NCBI GenBank assembly: GCA_964437595.1
Contig: CAYTHO010000013.1
Span: 1-64,000 of the forward strand
Direction of reading: 5' to 3'
DNA from: DSYU01 sp964437595
GTDB lineage: Bacteria; Chloroflexota; Anaerolineae; Anaerolineales; Anaerolineaceae
Length of the DNA stretch: 64,000 bases
Below the pieces are notes generated by a model. The model ran no database searches. It had not been told where the DNA came from and saw nothing but the letters and a program-made list of their open reading frames with translations. The position numbers and the translations under genes are program-made. Of the stretch, positions 8,798-17,951 are shown piece by piece. Within the stretch, counting starts at the first letter, position 1, and the number at the start of each line of letters is the position of its first letter.

Positions 8798-11700
8798 TTA
8801 TTCACCGTCCAGTTTTCGTTCCAGGCCCAGCTTGATGGCTGTATGCTGGGCGCCCAATGCCCGACCGATCTCGCGGACGGCAACCTGTAGCGCGTTCTCT
8901 ACCGAACTGGTGGCCTGGATGCGCTCGCTGATGGCGTTGATCAGCGCTTCGCGTTCGGCCTGGCGCTGCGCCCGGGCGTAAGAACGAGCATTCTGGAGAG
9001 AAACCGCAACCTGGGCCGCGAGGGTGGTCATAATGTTAACATCTTCGGGCGTAAACCGGTTCACTTGCGAATCCTGCACGTCGATCACACCCAGCAGGCG
9101 ATCGCCGCCGATCATGGGAACGGCCATCTCTGAGCGCGTATCGGGCAGCAGGGGGTGGGCCAGGAATTCAGGATCGGACTGCACGTTATTGACGATGATA
9201 CCCTGGCGGGTGCGCGCAGCGCGCGCGACAAGCGATTTTTCCGCGCCAAAGTTGATTTCGCGCCCTTCCGCGACAATCTTCCGGCCAATTTCGCCCGCGC
9301 CTTTGGAAATCGCCAGCGTTTTGGTGGATTCATTCATCAGGTAAATATGCACGTGGTACAGGTTAAAGACCTGCCTGGTCAAATCGACCACCGTCTGGAG
9401 CATCTCTTCCGGGTTTTGAATGGTGGATACGCGGGTGGTGATCTCAGCAACCGTGGCCAGCTCTACCGCCCGCTTGGCGATCGTCTCCTGGGCCTGCTTG
9501 CGCTCGGTGATGTCCTGGTTGGTGCCGAACATGCGCAGCGTTTTTCCCTGGGCATCCATTTCCACCCGCAGGCTCACCAGTACCGAGCGGAGGGTTCCAT
9601 CGTATTTGCGCAGGCCAATCTCAAACTCTGAGCGATAGTTCGGGTCGGTGGTTTCGACCGCGGCCTGCATTTGCTGTTGCAGTTCCTGAACGTTTTCCGC
9701 CTGCACATACTTCTCAATAAAATTAGCAGCGGGCATGACATAGCTGCCCTCTTCTTCCAGGGTGGTTCCAAGGAATTTGAAGTACGCGTCATTGAACATA
9801 AAGGTTCTGGCTTCAATATCAAATTCCCAGCTTGCCATGCGGGCCGCTTCCATAGCTTCTGCAAGCTGCGCGCGATCCTTCAGGATAGCAGCCTCCAGCG
9901 CCTTGCGTTCGGTGATGTCGCGATCAACGCCGCGATACCCCGCAAGGCTGCCCTGCTCGTCCAATACAGGGACACCGCTGGTTACCATGGTGCGCTCCTG
10001 ACCATTTTTCGCGCGGATGCGGTTTTCAATATCGACAATGGGCGCTTTGCCGGCGCGGAGATCATTGAAGATTTCGCCAACCCGCGCCGCATCTTCGGGG
10101 ATCATAAAGTCGAAGGCTGTCTTTCCCAGCATTTCCGCGGCGGAGTATCCCATGGCGTCTTGCACGCGTTCTGAGCAGTATGTGTACTGCCACTGCGCGT
10201 CCATCTCCCACACCCAGTCCGCCGAGCTGGTGGAGATATCGCGGAAGCGCGCTTCAGAAGAAGCAACCTGATCGAATAACAGGCGGCTCTGAATGGTGAT
10301 GGCGGCCTGCTGGGCAAGAGATACCATGGGGCGCTTTTCATCATCGGTAAACTCGTGCGGCGTATCGATCTGCAGCATGAGGAAACCGATCTGGCTGTTG
10401 CCAACCCACAAGGGAAGCACCGCTACGGAGAAAATCCCGCGACGGCGCGCTTCCGGCCCAGCGTCTTTTAAGAATACTGGCTGGCTGGATTGGAACTGGC
10501 TCAACATGCCCTTGACATACGCACGGTCAAACTGCGTTCCAACCGGAATGCCCTGTGAATCTCCCTGACCATTGAACCAGGAAGCTTTCACGGTGCCACT
10601 GCTCAGCTCTCCGAGGCTGTTGTGTTCGAATGTGACCAGCTCGGCCCGGCATACTGACGAGATGCTGGCTGCTTCGACCACTGCGGCGATAACTGCGTCC
10701 AGGTCGGCGGCTTCTGCAAGATTGCGGCTGAAGTTGTACAACTTTTCGGCCTCATCCAGGGCCACGCTGGTCTGCTCGAACAGGCGGGCGCTTTCCAGCG
10801 CCAGGGCCACCTGCTCAGAGACCTGTTCGATCAACGACAGTTCCTCATCGGTGAGTACGTGCTGCGGGTCTGCGTAAATACCCAGCGCGCCAATTACTTC
10901 GCCGCGCACGGTCAACGGCGCAACGGCAGCGCCGTTTTCTTCTCCCGCTGGCACCAGGTTCTTCTGCCTGACGGCTGTTTCAATCTCGTTCACCCAGATG
11001 CTTTCATCCACCCGCACATCGCTGCGATCATAGGAATACCCGCCCGGCAGCTGATTGCTCGCCCGGAACGTGGCCCAACCTTCACGCGTGGTCTCTTCAT
11101 ACAGCTTATTCAGTTCATTCAAACGTTCCTGCATTTCCTGGCGCAGGCGGGTGGTTTCCTGGAAGATCGCAATCTGGCCGCACAGGCTTTCTAGCAAGAA
11201 CTGGTCATCCAGCGTCAGCGCGCCGGCCTGGTCTGACTGCACATCCAGCACGCCCAAGATCTCGCCACCTTTCTTGATCGGCAGGGCAATTTCGCCCTTG
11301 GTGCCAGGCAAAAGTTTATTGGGCTGCCATTCGGCATCGTCCGTGATATCGGGGCGCATGACAACCTGCCCGGTTGCGGCTGCGACGCCAATTAAACCCT
11401 GGCCCAGGCTCAGGCGATGGCCTGCCGCCAGCATTTTTTCGCCAACCTCGCCATAGCCCCTGATCAGGACAACGGCATTCAAGGCCGGTTCGTAGCGCAA
11501 AATCTGGGTATGGTAATAACCCAGGCGCTCTTTGATCAATGTAACGGCTCGCCTGTAAAGATCATCAACCGTGGGCGCGGTAGCCATTTCGACCGCAACT
11601 TCCGTGCTGACCTTCACCTGCTGCGCGCGGCGGGCGAGCATTTCGCGCAGCACGGCCTCACTCCGCATCCGCTCGGTGAGGTTGCGGAAGGTCACCAGGG

Positions 11701-12439
11701 CAGCCGGCTGGCCGTAGTAGCTGATGATGGATATGATCAAATTAACTGGGGCTTGAGTTTGCCCATCCTTGAGCACCACCTGGGTGATTTTTTCTCCGGG
11801 AGCCGGTTCACCGGCCAGGTGTTTTTGAAGAATTTCAGCCACAGCCTCACGGTCTTCGGGGATCAGCAGCTGCGTCCATGGCATGCCATGAAGCTCCGCT
11901 TCTGTATAGCCGGTGAGGGCGACCATGCCAACATTCGCCATCTCGATGCGGCCATTCTGGATGACGGTAAGGCCAACCTGAGGGCTGTCGAACAGCAGGC
12001 GAAGAATTTTTACGTTTTCGCTCTGGTCTTTCTCTGCCATTTTTCGCGCGGTGATATCCCGCCAGATGGAGAACAACAGCCGCTGCCCATCGTAATCAAT
12101 CCCGGCAAGTGAGATTTCCGCGGTAAAAGGTTCACCACTTGAGGAGCGCCACGACCATTCAAAGCTGTGCGCGCGCTGATCCAATGCAATTCGCACCTGC
12201 TCTGCCCATCCCTGGGATGAAGGCTGCCCATCCGGCTGGCGTTCGGGGAGGAACGGTTCCAGCGGGCTGCCCAAAAGCCGCGAGCGCTCGCACTTCATCA
12301 TCCGGGCGGCGGCAGGGTTGCAGTCAATGATGCTGTGATCATCCAGCAGGAAAATAGCATCCGCCGAACCCTCAAACATGGCGCGCAAAGCGCCGGGACT
12401 GGTTTGATTCAGCATCGCTTGTTCATCCGTCTGGCTCAT
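8798..12439 (-). CDS. Giant PAS/GAF sensor protein without kinase domain
   Basis: From the ATG at 12439 (AAGGAGG site, 1 nt after the upstream stop) the product is about 1213 residues. Domain order: PAS (about 14-125), PAS (140-265), GAF (275-435), short GAF-like module (445-570), GAF (580-745), PAS (750-870), PAS (880-1000), GAF (1015-1170), and a C-terminal helix plus tail (QATSSVENALQVAVREIGRA). No HisKA, HATPase, GGDEF, EAL, HD-GYP or phosphatase domain follows. The final GAF and tail are closely similar to those of its operon neighbours. It is predicted cytoplasmic, with ligand(s) unknown. Confidence 0.88.
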   Translation of the reverse strand: MSQTDEQAMLNQTSPGALRAMFEGSADAIFLLDDHSIIDCNPAAARMMKCERSRLLGSPLEPFLPERQPDGQPSSQGWAEQVRIALDQRAHSFEWSWRSSSGEPFTAEISLAGIDYDGQRLLFSIWRDITARKMAEKDQSENVKILRLLFDSPQVGLTVIQNGRIEMANVGMVALTGYTEAELHGMPWTQLLIPEDREAVAEILQKHLAGEPAPGEKITQVVLKDGQTQAPVNLIISIISYYGQPAALVTFRNLTERMRSEAVLREMLARRAQQVKVSTEVAVEMATAPTVDDLYRRAVTLIKERLGYYHTQILRYEPALNAVVLIRGYGEVGEKMLAAGHRLSLGQGLIGVAAATGQVVMRPDITDDAEWQPNKLLPGTKGEIALPIKKGGEILGVLDVQSDQAGALTLDDQFLLESLCGQIAIFQETTRLRQEMQERLNELNKLYEETTREGWATFRASNQLPGGYSYDRSDVRVDESIWVNEIETAVRQKNLVPAGEENGAAVAPLTVRGEVIGALGIYADPQHVLTDEELSLIEQVSEQVALALESARLFEQTSVALDEAEKLYNFSRNLAEAADLDAVIAAVVEAASISSVCRAELVTFEHNSLGELSSGTVKASWFNGQGDSQGIPVGTQFDRAYVKGMLSQFQSSQPVFLKDAGPEARRRGIFSVAVLPLWVGNSQIGFLMLQIDTPHEFTDDEKRPMVSLAQQAAITIQSRLLFDQVASSEARFRDISTSSADWVWEMDAQWQYTYCSERVQDAMGYSAAEMLGKTAFDFMIPEDAARVGEIFNDLRAGKAPIVDIENRIRAKNGQERTMVTSGVPVLDEQGSLAGYRGVDRDITERKALEAAILKDRAQLAEAMEAARMASWEFDIEARTFMFNDAYFKFLGTTLEEEGSYVMPAANFIEKYVQAENVQELQQQMQAAVETTDPNYRSEFEIGLRKYDGTLRSVLVSLRVEMDAQGKTLRMFGTNQDITERKQAQETIAKRAVELATVAEITTRVSTIQNPEEMLQTVVDLTRQVFNLYHVHIYLMNESTKTLAISKGAGEIGRKIVAEGREINFGAEKSLVARAARTRQGIIVNNVQSDPEFLAHPLLPDTRSEMAVPMIGGDRLLGVIDVQDSQVNRFTPEDVNIMTTLAAQVAVSLQNARSYARAQRQAEREALINAISERIQATSSVENALQVAVREIGRALGAQHTAIKLGLERKLDGE

Positions 12440-12440
12440 C

Positions 12441-15400
12441 TTACCTGCCTCCTTCAGCGCTTCCGTTGGAAGCGCCGTTTCCCTGGGCAGCATTCCCGCT
12501 GCCCGCGGCGAGTGGCCCGGCATCTTGACCGGCGTCCCGCTCCTCTCCGTTTTCTTTCTGCAGCAACTGGTCCGCACTGCCTACCCGGACAAAAGCAGGC
12601 CTGCCCAAAGCGGCGCCGAGCTCGCGCACAGCCGTCCGCAAAATGGTATCCGGGTCCATCGAGTTACGCACGCGGGCGGTAATCTCCCGCAGGGCCCGCT
12701 CGCGCTGGGCCCGGCTCTGTGCCGCATCGAGCAAGCGCAGGCTTTGCATCATCGTGCTGGCCTGGTCCAACAAACTGCCCAAACGGCGTTTTTCGGTTTC
12801 GTTCACTTCAATGGGCTGCGCACTGGTGGCGGAAACCATTCCAAGCACCTGCCCACCAATGAGCAGCGGCCAAATAATGCTGGCCTGAACGCCCTGCTGA
12901 TTCAGCATCATGCTACGAACATCTTCTGTAAGGCGCGGGTCAGCAGCCGTATTCTCGATGATCATTTCCTCAATCTTTGGGCCGCGGTAAAAATTAGTGA
13001 AGGATTGGGCCGGTAGAACCATGCCCTCTTTGAATGGCAAGAAAGCGCCTTCTTTGCGGTGGACGGCTAAAACCTCGATTGTGTTGGGGCCTTCTTCCCA
13101 CGGGCGGTCAAACAGGTTGATAGTGGCTGCATCAAAGTTGTTTAAGACGGTGTGCTTTACAACAGCCTGCAGCACATCATGGTAAGTCTGGCTGCGCGAC
13201 AACTGGCGGGAACCTTCGTACAGCGCTTCCGCATCGGCAAGGGTCTGTTCGCGTTCAGTCACATCGCGGCAGAAGGCAAGCACGCCCCACACGTAGCCAC
13301 TCGCATCACGCAGCGGCGTCTTGAGCGTATTGAGGATGCGTTCTTTGCCATCGATCACGACGATATCCTTTGGGACGACCTTGGGGACGCCGCTCTCCAT
13401 CACGGCACGGTCATCTGCCCAGAAGCCGGCGATGCCATTCTCCGGATCTCCCTTGACTAATTCTTCGGGGAAGCCTAACTCGATATCGTCTTTGCCGATG
13501 ACATCCTCCATCTCCCAGTGCATGGAGTTGAGATAGCCCTGGTTCACCAGGCGGAAGCGGAACTGGCGATCCTTGATGAAGATCCAGTCGGGGGTTGAGT
13601 CAATCACGGTGCGGGTCAGGCGCTCAGACTCCTGGGTCTGCGCATACTGGCGAGCATTTTGCAGCGCCACAGCTACCTGCGCGGCAAGGGTGGTATGGAT
13701 GGAGATATCTTCTTCGCTAAAATGCCCCACCTGATCGGATTGGATATCCAGCACGCCCAGCAGGGTATCGCCAACGATCATCGGCACTGCCATTTCCGAC
13801 TGGGTTTCGGGAAGGAGCGGGTGCGGCAGGAAATCAGGGTCCTGGCGGACGTTGTTGGAAATCACGCCCTGGCGAGTGCGGGCGGCGCGCGCCACCAGAG
13901 ATTTCTCGGCCTGGAATGGAATCCGGCGGCCTTCTGCTACCATCTGGCGCCCAACCTCGCCAGCGCCCTTGGTTAAGACCAGCATTTGAATGTCAGGGTC
14001 CAGCAGGTAAATATGGGCGTGGTACAGCTCAAAACTGACTTTGGTCAGATCTACCACGGTCTGAAGCATTTCTTCCGGGCTCTGGATGGTCGCGACCACC
14101 GTGGCTACTTCAGAAACGGTAGTCAATTCGGCTGCGCGTTTTGCAATAATCGCCTCAGCTTTGCGGCGCTCTTCCAACTCCTGCTGCGCGGTGGTCACCA
14201 GGCGGATATTTTCCAGGTGCGCGCCAAGCTGCTCGCTGATAGCCGCAACCAGTTCGTTATCTTCCGGGGAAAGCTGTGCGTCTCCCTCGAAACCGAAATG
14301 CCCTATTTCTTCATCGCGGATGCGAATATCAAATTTCAAGGCAGGGTTCGAGCTACCCTGCTCACCTGATAATGGGCGAACTTCATCCTGCTCGTAAATG
14401 AATGCGGTTTCTCCGGTGCCAGCGGATTTCACAAACTCACCCCACTCCTGGCGAGTCAGGCGGCGCACCGCCTCTTCCGATTCAGCACGGTACCACTCCG
14501 CCTGATTTAACAAGCGCAGGTTCTCAATCTGCTGCGCCACCTGTGCCGCAACCGTCTGCACCAGTTCTGTGTTTTCCGGCGCCCAGGGGTGGTCAGACAC
14601 AAACTGGAAGGAACCCAACTTTTCACCCGCTATCGCTATGGGGGCGCTGAGTACCGAGGCTTCAGGCATATCGGCCAACGGCTGCTGGAGCGGTTTGATC
14701 TCCAACTGATCATAGGTGTAACCGATACGATCTTTTATATGGATGGCATCCAGGTAGGAATCCCAACTCTGCCGTACTCTCTGGCGGTTGTGCGACTCAA
14801 CCTCGGTTAGGGTATTTTCCAGGCGTTCGAACAGGTCTGCGTTGACCAGCGCGGTGGCAAGCTGCCCGGCCATCACTTCGAACACAGGGATATTTTTATC
14901 AGACAGCGCATTTACCTCACTGCTTTGCAGATCAAGGACGCCCAGAAGGCGATCGCCTGCGATGATGGGGACGGACATTTCCGAGCGAGTCTGCGGCAGC
15001 AGGGGGTGAGGGCGGAAAATCTTGCTTGCGGCGGTATCGCCAACAACGACAGCCCTGCGTTCTTCCGCCGCAGTCCCATTGATGGAGGTGTAATCCACCG
15101 GCAGGCGGTGCCCGCGGTTGAGCAGTTCGGCGCCTACCGGCCCTGTGCCAGCCCGCAACAACAGGCTGTTGCCATTCAAGCTAACCAGATAGACCTGGGT
15201 GTAATAGAGGTCGAACCGTTCGCGAATAAACTCAACCGCCCGGGAAAGCAGCTCGTCCTTATTTTGATAGGCGGAGATGGTTCGCCCCACTTCAACTGCG
15301 ACAAGAATGTCGCGCGTACGCTCTGCAACGCCCTGCTCCAGGGAGGTGCTCAATGCCTGCAAATCGCGATTCATGCGTTGAGTCTCTGCCAGGCGAAGCT

Positions 15401-16004
15401 GCTCAAGCCCCTGACGAAACCGGTAAAACACGAACAATAAAACGCCATACGAGACAACCACTCCACTTAACATCATGGAGGATGAGCCAACAAACTTTCC
15501 CATGATTGAGAGAATGATGATAAAGATGAAGTTGAAAACAGCCAGAATAATAATGCCCCGCAACGGAAGCAGCACGCTACCCATGATGAATGCAATCGAC
15601 AAGAACGTCAGCGGGAACCCAATGTCGCCTATACCGCTGGTTATTGCATCGGAGTAACTAAGCAACGAAAAGGCGGCCAGAACAATCCATGTGCCTGCCA
15701 TATAATAACGGGTGCGGCTGAAGAAATAAGCGGCAGCTGTAAAGGATATGATACCGATAAAGGCGATTGTGTCTGAGACCTTTTGATTGGCGCCGTTCAT
15801 CGCCAGTGATGAGAACAGGCCGCTTAAAACCACCAGCACAGTAACAAGGGTTAATCCGGCCAGCAGCTGCGCCGTGCGGCGCGCTTCAATATTGGTCAGC
15901 GCCGAGGATGGTCTGGTCAGGAAATCCCATAAACCACCTGTTTTAGGCTGGTTCTCCAACGGCGTGAGCGTGTTTTCTGTACCCTGGGTATTGTTTTCTA
16001 TCAT
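12441..16004 (-). CDS. Membrane-anchored multi-GAF/PAS sensor without kinase domain
   Basis: The 1187-residue product has about six membrane helices (45-205), a coiled-coil linker, GAF (230-395), two short GAF-like modules (400-615), GAF (630-790), PAS (795-920), a divergent GAF (925-1110) and the shared tail (ILRTAVRELGAALG) followed by a low-complexity end. It has no output domain. The ATG at 16004 has a TAGGAG site. It is 16 nt downstream of the next sensor and 1 nt upstream of the giant PAS/GAF protein, so co-transcription is very likely. Confidence 0.88.
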   Translation of the reverse strand: MIENNTQGTENTLTPLENQPKTGGLWDFLTRPSSALTNIEARRTAQLLAGLTLVTVLVVLSGLFSSLAMNGANQKVSDTIAFIGIISFTAAAYFFSRTRYYMAGTWIVLAAFSLLSYSDAITSGIGDIGFPLTFLSIAFIMGSVLLPLRGIIILAVFNFIFIIILSIMGKFVGSSSMMLSGVVVSYGVLLFVFYRFRQGLEQLRLAETQRMNRDLQALSTSLEQGVAERTRDILVAVEVGRTISAYQNKDELLSRAVEFIRERFDLYYTQVYLVSLNGNSLLLRAGTGPVGAELLNRGHRLPVDYTSINGTAAEERRAVVVGDTAASKIFRPHPLLPQTRSEMSVPIIAGDRLLGVLDLQSSEVNALSDKNIPVFEVMAGQLATALVNADLFERLENTLTEVESHNRQRVRQSWDSYLDAIHIKDRIGYTYDQLEIKPLQQPLADMPEASVLSAPIAIAGEKLGSFQFVSDHPWAPENTELVQTVAAQVAQQIENLRLLNQAEWYRAESEEAVRRLTRQEWGEFVKSAGTGETAFIYEQDEVRPLSGEQGSSNPALKFDIRIRDEEIGHFGFEGDAQLSPEDNELVAAISEQLGAHLENIRLVTTAQQELEERRKAEAIIAKRAAELTTVSEVATVVATIQSPEEMLQTVVDLTKVSFELYHAHIYLLDPDIQMLVLTKGAGEVGRQMVAEGRRIPFQAEKSLVARAARTRQGVISNNVRQDPDFLPHPLLPETQSEMAVPMIVGDTLLGVLDIQSDQVGHFSEEDISIHTTLAAQVAVALQNARQYAQTQESERLTRTVIDSTPDWIFIKDRQFRFRLVNQGYLNSMHWEMEDVIGKDDIELGFPEELVKGDPENGIAGFWADDRAVMESGVPKVVPKDIVVIDGKERILNTLKTPLRDASGYVWGVLAFCRDVTEREQTLADAEALYEGSRQLSRSQTYHDVLQAVVKHTVLNNFDAATINLFDRPWEEGPNTIEVLAVHRKEGAFLPFKEGMVLPAQSFTNFYRGPKIEEMIIENTAADPRLTEDVRSMMLNQQGVQASIIWPLLIGGQVLGMVSATSAQPIEVNETEKRRLGSLLDQASTMMQSLRLLDAAQSRAQRERALREITARVRNSMDPDTILRTAVRELGAALGRPAFVRVGSADQLLQKENGEERDAGQDAGPLAAGSGNAAQGNGASNGSAEGGR

Positions 16005-16020
16005 CCGGTGCTCCTATCTC

Positions 16021-17892
16021 CTACACTTTTTGGGAGCGAATATTTCCATCAGACGCTGTTATTTCTGAACGGATTTCAACGCTGGAGTGCTGCGCACCAA
16101 GTGCACCCCCCAGCTCGCGAAGCGTAACTTTCAAAACTTCGTCGATGGTGGTGGCCTGCTGAATTTTCTGCCCTAATGAGGCGACCAGTGTTTCGCGCTC
16201 AGCCTTCTGCTGGGCCTTGGCGTACGCCATGGCATTCTGCAAGGCGATGGCCACCTGGTTGGCAGTCAATTGGATGACATCGACATCTATTTCGGTTAGC
16301 CCATTCATCACATTTTGCTGCACGTCCAGCACCCCAAGAATGCGATCGCTGGTTGCAATAGGTACCGCCAGCTCAGATTTTGTCTCTGGGAGCAGCGGGT
16401 TTGGCAGCCAGCCAGGGTCTTTGGTGGTGTCGCTAACCAGCACGGGCGTATTGGTGGCAGCCGCGCGGCCCACCAGACCCCTGCCAGATGGTATGCGGTG
16501 CTTCCTGGCCAGCATCACCTGGCCTGCTTCGCCGGTGCCGCCCACCATTACCAGGTTTTGCTGTGCTTCATCAAACAGATAGATGTGAACGTGGTAGTAA
16601 TCGAATGTATGCTGAACTTCGCTCACCACTTCACGAGTCAGCCGATCCATATCCAGGATGGTGGATACGCGACGGCTGATTTCTGTGGAAAGGGTCATCG
16701 CCCGCGTGCGATCTTGAACACGCTGTTCCAGATCAACAATATTTACCCGCAGGCGAGACGTGAGCTCGTTGAACGCCTGGGCAAGCTGACCAATCTCATC
16801 ATTCCGCTCAACCAAAGCAACTTTGGTCAGGTCGCCGGCTGTCATGGCCATCACAGTTTCATACAAATTTTGCATGGGTCTCAACGTGCGCCGGATGAAC
16901 AACTGTGAAAGCACGGCTATAAAAATCGCGCCGGCCAAAATCAGCAGGAGGGTCATGAATTGGAACTGCCCGATGGCCGCAAAGATCGCATTTCTTTCTT
17001 GCTGCGTGATGACCCCCCACCCATTTTCAGTCTGCGAAAGATATGCGATCCAGCTTTCCCTTTTCTCATCCTTATACTCAAAGAGGCCTCGCTCGCCCTG
17101 CTTGAGCGCCATTACCGGCTGGACGTTTGCATAGCTCACTAGCTCAACCTGACCAGTGGTTGAGGTGGATGGTGTTGTCTCCTCACCCGTATAAGCGATC
17201 AAATTACCGTTTGGATCCACAATAAATGTAGTGGCCTTCATCTGCTCCTGGCCAACCTGGTCTTTCATTACATCCTGGGTGATGGCTTCCAATTCACAGG
17301 CGATCGACATTACACCAACCACCTTGCCATTATTTTTAATTGGAACAGCGATGATTAAAGCAGGGCGATTGCTCGAGGCGCCGATAACAACCTGATACGC
17401 AACCGGCTCGCCCTTCATCACTTGCTGGTAATATTCCCGATGGCTGTAATCTCTATTGGACTGACCATCACTGCGGGCGATATTGAACCCAGCCGTATCA
17501 AGGGTATGAGCCAGGTAAATATATGGGAAAGCATCAACGGTTTTCTCTAGAACCGTTTGCTGCCGGGCTGGGTCCATACTGGAAATATCGTCAAGCGCTG
17601 CCATCTGTTTCAGGAGTCTGACATTCATGTCGATCCAGGTCTCTATTTTTTCCGCGACTCCGTTATTTTCCAGGGCAAGTTGTTGACCCGTTATTTGCTG
17701 AAGGAATGGCCCGGCGCGCAAAAGCAAGATCGCAATGGACAAGACAACAACAAAGATCGAAATCGCCAGGATTAACAGCGCCAGGCGTGTATGCAGGTGC
17801 ATATCTTGTAGAGAGATGCGTTTCCGTGCTTGCGCTGGTTTCGGTTTTACGAGGTTATCCATCATTTTTCGATCCGCTTGTTTCGTTTCCAT
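16021..17892 (-). CDS. Cache-HAMP-GAF membrane sensor without kinase domain
   Basis: The 623-residue product has a membrane helix (about 36-56), an extracytoplasmic Cache-type region (60-300, with SNRPALIIAVPIKN), a second helix (305-325), HAMP (330-385), GAF (405-560) and the shared C-terminal tail (VLKVTLRELGGALGAQ). This is the usual layout of an input-plus-transmitter protein, but no kinase or methyl-accepting domain follows. The start at 17892 has no clear ribosome site; the ATGs near 17865 are alternatives. It is probably a small-molecule sensor that signals through protein contact with the shared kinase. Confidence 0.85.
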   Translation of the reverse strand: METKQADRKMMDNLVKPKPAQARKRISLQDMHLHTRLALLILAISIFVVVLSIAILLLRAGPFLQQITGQQLALENNGVAEKIETWIDMNVRLLKQMAALDDISSMDPARQQTVLEKTVDAFPYIYLAHTLDTAGFNIARSDGQSNRDYSHREYYQQVMKGEPVAYQVVIGASSNRPALIIAVPIKNNGKVVGVMSIACELEAITQDVMKDQVGQEQMKATTFIVDPNGNLIAYTGEETTPSTSTTGQVELVSYANVQPVMALKQGERGLFEYKDEKRESWIAYLSQTENGWGVITQQERNAIFAAIGQFQFMTLLLILAGAIFIAVLSQLFIRRTLRPMQNLYETVMAMTAGDLTKVALVERNDEIGQLAQAFNELTSRLRVNIVDLEQRVQDRTRAMTLSTEISRRVSTILDMDRLTREVVSEVQHTFDYYHVHIYLFDEAQQNLVMVGGTGEAGQVMLARKHRIPSGRGLVGRAAATNTPVLVSDTTKDPGWLPNPLLPETKSELAVPIATSDRILGVLDVQQNVMNGLTEIDVDVIQLTANQVAIALQNAMAYAKAQQKAERETLVASLGQKIQQATTIDEVLKVTLRELGGALGAQHSSVEIRSEITASDGNIRSQKV

Positions 17893-17951
17893 AATTGTTT
17901 AATCCATCATCATTGGCTCAAGACCGGCTGGCCATCACTGGTCCAAACGGG

